From Eleusine coracana subsp. coracana (lineage: Eukaryota; Streptophyta; Magnoliopsida; Poales; Poaceae): 64,000 nt of DNA. A model generated the notes under the pieces. The model ran no database searches, was not told the DNA's origin, and worked only from the letters and a program-made list of their open reading frames with translations. The translations under genes and the position numbers were made by a program. Positions 58,364 through 64,000 of this stretch are shown here, one piece after another (position 1 is the stretch's first letter; the number at the start of each line of letters is the position of its first letter). The DNA lies in contig CM064417.1 of the NCBI GenBank assembly GCA_032690845.1, positions 39,314,432-39,378,431 of the forward strand. The letters run 5' to 3'.

Positions 58364-60461
58364 AAGGAGATCCACAAGAACATCATTGTGGAGACATGTC
58401 ATTTGTTCGAGGTGATGACAATGAGCATCTTTATAAAGAATGGATGTCTATTATGACATAGACTATGCTTTTAGATGTGCTTTTATTCTTTTGCGCTATA
58501 TGTGGGCGTCAATGCTGTAATAATTGTAGACTTGTGATCTTATGTACTTTGTGCAAAAGTTTGGAACCTTTTCCATTATCAAAATCAAGTTAAAGGTCTG
58601 AAGGGACTAACCACATCCGTAGCTGATCGCTTAAAATCTCTAGATATGCGATCTTTTTGTCTCGGATCAGAAAACATTTTTTTTCTTCCTTTCGATTTTC
58701 ACCGCACAATAGTTGTTGCTTTAGGGCCGGCCAATTCTTTCTTTCTGCACGAATTTCGATCGTGGCGCGTATATTTTCCACAGATCTGCCGGCGGCAAAG
58801 GAAAAAAAAAATCATCAACCTCAGTCATAATCCTTTTTTTTTTTTGAACTTAGTCATAATCCCATTGACATGGGCAGATGGGCTGCATGACCTATGTGAC
58901 CCGCACGAAACAAAGTTGGAGACGACGCCGGTTTGATATGGCGATGATCCGACGTTCCAATCCGTCCAGGAAAAAAAAACACATACAGGGAAGACAGCTA
59001 CCCGACTCTCGCGTGATAGCGACCCCTTAGTTCGTTAAATCCGTTTACTTCTTGTTGCTACTAACATATATAGCGTCCATTTCATCTCCAATAGAAAAGA
59101 AAACAAAATCTGTATTGTTTTCTTGTGCTTCGTTCCTTGGAGGCATGATCATAGTTGACAAAGCACATGCATCGGTTCAGTATATACTTATTCATGGTGC
59201 TGACTTATTTTACTGCTTCTTGTTTCTTTGTTATATATTGAACTTGATCAGGAGTTTGATAATTTGTATGGCAGGCACTAAATGCACTCAGAGGCAGGAC
59301 TGTCAACCATTTGTAATAATGGACAAATACAATAAAACATTGTGCAAATAGAAATGGAAATGGTGCAACGATTATTTTTCCCTCACACTGATACATACAG
59401 TTATACAAATACACCGGTAGAGTCATTCACACGTACATGCTCACAATCTTTCTCGAAGCATTGTAAGTCAATGGATATTCGGATATAGGCTGTTCTCTCT
59501 CAAAAATGGGGATAGTCAGTTATTATAGAAGAATATAAAGCTGTTGCAAAATGCTAGAGTTCAACTACAACATTTATATATTTATTATATAAGGGTACAG
59601 TTTTATATAAATGCATACACTCATTGACACGTGTGCATGATATTTCAAGTACTATAAGCCAATGGATGTTGGGAATTATCTTTGCTTCGTGTGATCATAT
59701 AGCTGGCTTGAAACAAGAAACAAAGCCGTATTTATAAATCTGTTTTAGGTGTATCCACCTCTGTTTGTCCAAGATTAGTTCATATCCAAGCTGAGAATGT
59801 CTCTGAATTCCCAACCACAATTTTCTCAGGTACTCAAGTTGTGGACCAGAATAGGTTCTTTTCAGACAAGAACATCTACGACCATAATTTTCTTATTACG
59901 ACATATGCTTATGTTGATGGATGTTGTGATCTTTTGAGAATATGTTTGATGTAGACTATATTATCTGAAGCCCATACCATTAGCTGCACACACCCAAATA
60001 GGACATCGATAGTAACAATTGCATTCAGCAATACCGTTAATATATCCATGTTGATATTTTGGTTGTGTGCACATCATCATTACTACATAGTTTCGGATAG
60101 TGAGTAGCTGAGTTGATTGAACCGTACGTTTTTTCGACACATAATCGTCTTGTCTCTATCTTGGTTGTCCTATCAAGTAGGGTGATATGGTTACCTCAAC
60201 AAGAAGATAAATTTTGAGTTTTGTTACAAATTAAAAATTGTGCACTCTAGTTACATATAAGCAATCATCCAGAATGATTGAGTGTAAAACGTGCGTAGAT
60301 GACTTTGTCAAGCTCATCATCAATAAGTACTACATATTGGCTTTTACGAATTTAGGACACATGTCCACATCTCAGGTCACCTCAAATAATTATTTATATA
60401 TCTCTTTTTACAACTTATTATTCGGAGACATTTAAACCCTCACATATATTATCTCAGCCCT

Positions 60462-62365
60462 TGTGAAAGGACCGAGTGACTGAGAAAGGGGTTAAATCAG
60501 AAACTCCCATGACAAACTTTTCTTTCATATTTTACTATTTAGCAATCAAACAACTCCTATGCAGTTCTAGTAGAGACACTCTAGCATGATAGAGGATCCT
60601 ATGTAAGGTAAGTGTAACCTACACATGCTGGTGGTTCACACACAATCAACTCCTATGCAAACTTGTGGTTTCGACAATCGATCAAACAACACGCTAAGCA
60701 AGATAGAAGTCCTATTCATGCAATTTTAGTGAAGCCCAAGTCACCCAAGATACATTGGTCAAGCAACAAGATCTAGAACAATACTACTTAGCAAGGATGT
60801 GGAATAGTAAATACAAGTAGTAAGAAGAGGGTTTAGAGAATACTCAATGAGTTTTAGCTCGAGGTATCAGAAGGATGGCGCCTTCCCGTAGTCCTAGTTG
60901 GATCGACTTCCACTGAAGTATTGACCCCTTCCGCCACTCAACGGTGGAGTCCTTGTACACAAGCTCGCATCACTCCCAGAGTGACGACACGATTGTGAAC
61001 CGTTGTTACTCGAACATGAGTTTGCCTCCCCTAAGGACTTGTTGCACTCCCGGAGTGCACCACAAGGACGCTCTCTTCTTCATGCTCTTTTCAAAGGCGA
61101 GCTCTAACCTTCTATAAACATGTGACGGCCTTCACAAACAATCACACTTGATAGGCTCAATCATCGACACCTAACCATTCTAGCCCCTACCATAGACCTA
61201 GAGTAACAACACTAATCACTCTCTACAACCACCCTAGGCTAGAGATGAAGGGATGCACTTATTACTCTCCAAGACACTCAAAGATGACTCTTCAATCTTT
61301 GTTCAAGTGTCTTCTCTTATTCTCTTGGCTCTCTACAGGTTTGCCCAACAATCCAAATGATCAAGAGAGGTCACCAAGACCCTAGTAATAGCAATATATA
61401 GGCTACAACCACTCCAGTAGCCATTGCCAAAAAGTTGTGAACTTGTAGATCCAACTATCATAAGTATCACTGTATAATACGACAACTACAAGAAACGATC
61501 ATCTTATATTACGGTGACCAACCATTCCTCCTTATAGTGAACACTGATTGCTTGTGCCTTTCTGCATGAAATCCTCTCATGATCACCATACATTACGGCT
61601 ACCTCATCGTCACTTACACAGAGAGTGTTTTCTAGCCACCCCTTGGTTCTGACTTGCCGTAGCTTATGACGACCTCGCCGTAGCTTCAATAGAAACTTCT
61701 GAGTCCTGGCCATCGACTTCTCTTCTAAGTCACCGTACATTATGATGACCTCTTCCTTTATCTTACGGCGACCTCTGAAATCTATACAGAGATGGACTCC
61801 TCTCTATTTAACTTCCTCTGGGTTCACCATATTTTACGACGACCTTGTTGTACCTTATGACAACTTTATCGACTCTGTCCATCGACTCTGTCGTCCATTC
61901 ACTGTAACTTACGGTGACCTTGCCGTATATTACGGTGACTTAGCATGAAGCTGAAACTCATTGTCATTCTTGACATCATTTCCTTGCTTCCAACCTTGGT
62001 CGATCCTTTTCCGCTATCACTTCTAGTGTCCAAGAGTATTATTTGAGCATTTCCAACGTCCCTAATACTAGAGAGACCTAAGAGAATGACTTGTACCCTC
62101 TTAATAGTCTGATTTTTCCTATATATGAACTCAAGCGTACACACTTGCCAAGTGATCACAACACACTTGGACCTAGCCGTCCTTAGTTTTGATCCACCTT
62201 CATACCACGACTCTCCATCAAGATCATTATGACAATCCACGGAGTCCACATTGATCACCAAGACAACCATTCACCATGTACATTGTTCATTTGTTAAGTT
62301 GATAGATAAATTCATGCATGCACAACACTCGACTGAAAATGCTTTTCATACTTGTCATCCAAACA
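60462..62365. mobile_element. LTR-like retrotransposon sequence (solo LTR or fragment)
   Basis: The block opens TGTGAAAGGACCGAGTGACT then GAGAAAGGGGTTAAATC, similar to a type of long grass LTR that begins TGTGAAAGGATC...GGGGGGGTGAAT. It has no coding capacity over 1.9 kb and contains phrases typical of such LTRs (GGAGTCCTTGTACACAAGCT, GTTGCACTCCCGGAGTGCAC). The right edge near CATCCAAACACG is a guess. Family not assigned. Confidence 0.4.
61510..61945. repeat. Degenerate array of TTACGGTGACC-type motifs
   Basis: Variants of (A/C)TTACGG(T/C)GACC recur irregularly, for example TATTACGGTGACC near 61508, CATTACGGCTACC near 61592, CTTATGACGACCTCGCCGTAG near 61665, CTTACGGCGACC near 61762, TTTTACGACGACC near 61834, and ACTTACGGTGACC and ATTACGGTGACTT near 61910-61942. 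Spacing varies between about 20 and 80 bp. Confidence 0.7.
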
Positions 62366-62968
62366 CGAAATTACTACCACAAAATAGCTCTATAGCAGCG
62401 CCTCCTAAGAACCCCTAGTGGCACAACACAACTTGAGCTGCCGCTAAAGATCCGTGGCGGCGTGCCCCGAAAGAAACTGCCGCTAAAGACCCCCTTATAG
62501 CGGCGATTGACATTGTCAACCACCGCTATAAATGGTCGATGTTTATAGCAGCGATTGACAATTCCAACCGTCGCTATAAAGGACACTATAGCAGCAGTTT
62601 CTAATGCCAACCGCCGCTATAAAGCGCCTAGGCTATAAAAGCCGCGTTCAGACAGCTCCCTTCCTTACTCGAACAGTTGTGACCCAAAAATTTGGGCAAA
62701 TCATGAAAATCAAGAGGGGAAAGATTTGAGTTCTTTTTTTTTGCAGGAATTTGCTCTCTGAGGTAATGGGAACTCATCCCATATATTTTTTTATGCTCAT
62801 ATTTTTCAGTCAAGTTGAATTCTGTATTTTTAGTTTGTCAGGTTTTCATCAAATTTTAGCTAAATTCGTTTGATTTGTATGATTCTATTGGGTTGTAGTT
62901 AAGGTTTATGAAGGCATACATCATCTATTTTTTTCATCACTATACAAAACAAATACTATATCTAGCCT
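62366..62968 (+). mobile_element. CACTA-like (En/Spm) terminus with subterminal repeats
   Basis: ACTACCACAAAATAGCTCTA resembles a worn CACTA terminus (CACTACAAGAAA-type). It is followed by a subterminal region (62395-62640) with the word CCGCTATAAA and its inverse TATAGCGGCGATTGACA repeated at least six times in both orientations. Arrays like this are typical binding sites at CACTA ends. No transposase lies within the visible part, and a new LTR begins at 62969. Confidence 0.55.
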
Positions 62969-64000
62969 TGTCGGGGGCAGAAACCAGGGGTGCCGCATGG
63001 CGCCCCTGAGACCTGCCCACATCCAAAACAACAGATACGTCTGATCACCGCTAAGGTATCACTCGCGTGGACCCCGCAAAGAGGATCCCCGCGAACAACC
63101 ACATCCGGGAAGTGAAGGCCACATCACTCCCGATTCGCTCGATCCTCCGGAGGTCGAAAGTCAGCCGTGCTCCGCTCGACCCTTCGGGGGGTCGAGGGCC
63201 TGCAACGATTTGCTCGACCCCCCAAGGGGGCGAGGTGAAACTAGTCCGCCCAGCGAGGCTCAAGATACAGTTCGCTCTCTCGAGCTGCTGACTCGACCAC
63301 TTGCCGAGTTTTACTAACTCCCGGATAAGGACAATCGGTTTACCACCATCGTCGCCATAACAAACAGTAAGCAGGCCCCAAGACCTCCGGATAGGCTTTG
63401 TCTTCGTCAAACCCCATCAATGGACCCCCACTGATGGCAGGACAGCCTGGCGAATCACTGACCGAGCCAAAAATGGCGGGTGGAGAAACTCGATTGCCCT
63501 ACCGAGATGGGATGGATCCAACTCCGAGCGGGTCCAGACAAGCTCAACCCGACGCGCCCCGACGTGGGGGTCGAGCGAGACGACGATCAACAACTACCAA
63601 TCGCCCCGCCTTAAATGTTGCACCCAGTCCGAAGCACACAATATTAGGGGGTCAAATCTCTCTGTATACCTGCCCCTCATCATCGCCAGCGCCTGTTGAC
63701 GATAGCAGGTGCGGCAAGACTCTCTGTGCTGCTATCACTCGATGACATCCCTAATAGTGATGATGCAGGACGACCTGATGGACGGCCAGATTGAACCTTG
63801 TTTGAGCAACATGACAATGCCCATGCTGCACCACCCCACGAATAGCGGAACACACCCTCTACAGTAACAAGGGAGCTCAACGATAGAAAACGGGGATACA
63901 CCCAAACACAGTGCCCCCCTCTGACATCAGATCAGGACGATGAGGGCCTACAAGGACCAAAGATCACGCCACCGACCAAGGACTTTTCCTTCTCCAGCAC
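62969..64000. mobile_element. Start of another LTR retrotransposon (LTR), cut by the window end
   Basis: TGTCGGGGGCAGAAACCAGG then GGTGCCGCATGGCG matches the usual opening of grass Gypsy LTRs (TGTCGGGGG...CCGGGGGTGCC). GC-rich sequence follows with inverted CTCGACCC/GGGTCGAG words. No coding domain was recognised before the window ends. It appears inserted into the CACTA-like sequence. Confidence 0.55.

Larger units (their letters stand above)
56016..60461. other. Intergenic, no supported gene
   Basis: AT-rich sequence with only short open frames. It contains a 35-bp tandem duplication (57920) and a Stowaway-like MITE (58134), listed separately. No RNA gene or protein family was recognised in the rest. 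Confidence 0.6.

Noticed and set aside
1..64000. CRISPR arrays, operons, prokaryotic promoters, rRNA genes or complete tRNA genes
   Set aside because: The window is plant nuclear DNA. The only tRNA-like sequences are SINE heads with A/B boxes and no cloverleaf.

Overview
The window is nuclear DNA of a grass (Poaceae), most likely a panicoid such as sorghum, maize or a relative. I infer this from the plant gene families with many GT-AG introns, from first exons that are strongly GC-rich and grade into AT-richer later exons, and from the dense grass-type transposable elements. Species was not determined. There is no prokaryotic signal, so operons, ribosome binding sites and CRISPR arrays do not apply.

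Positions 1-11962 are one degenerate Ty3/Gypsy LTR retrotransposon of the Tat type, read on the minus strand and cut by the left edge of the window. From right to left it shows one LTR, a probable primer-binding site, gag, protease, reverse transcriptase with RNase H, a second RNase H, integrase, an eight-copy array of about 111 bp, and a separate spliced gene on the opposite (+) strand with its own TATA box, introns and AATAAA. All of its reading frames carry stops or frameshifts, and the integrase catalytic Glu is replaced by Lys.

Positions 13104-56000 hold six host genes. A SCYL2-like pseudokinase with HEAT repeats (+, 13104-20540, 14 exons) is followed by about 11 kb with no gene I can support. 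Next are a TTL-type TPR/thioredoxin-like protein (+, 31972-35302, 7 exons, with a 1-bp frameshift in the last exon), a six-finger CCCH RNA-binding protein of the HUA1 type (-, 37576-45243, 12 exons), a mitochondrial-type PPR protein (+, 45745-46854, one exon), a short PPR-like protein (+, 47620-48327, one exon), and CTP synthase (-, 50566-55616, 21 exons, one intron with a GC donor). The CCCH gene and the first PPR gene are divergent over a 501-bp shared promoter region. The second PPR gene and CTP synthase are convergent. These genes act in unrelated processes (clathrin traffic, hormone and stress signalling, RNA processing, organelle RNA, nucleotide synthesis). I see no functional cluster.

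Positions 56016-64000 are intergenic and repeat-rich. They hold a Stowaway-type MITE, an exact 35-bp tandem duplication, an LTR-like block with a degenerate TTACGG-type motif, a CACTA-like terminus with inverted CGCTATA repeats, and the start of another LTR element. Smaller repeats are spread through the gene space: SINEs, an L1 tail, RTE tails, MITEs, homopolymer tracts and a perfect 28-bp palindrome.

The most unusual structure is the antisense gene inside the retrotransposon and the hairpin-rich tandem array that lies exactly between the two converging transcription units.
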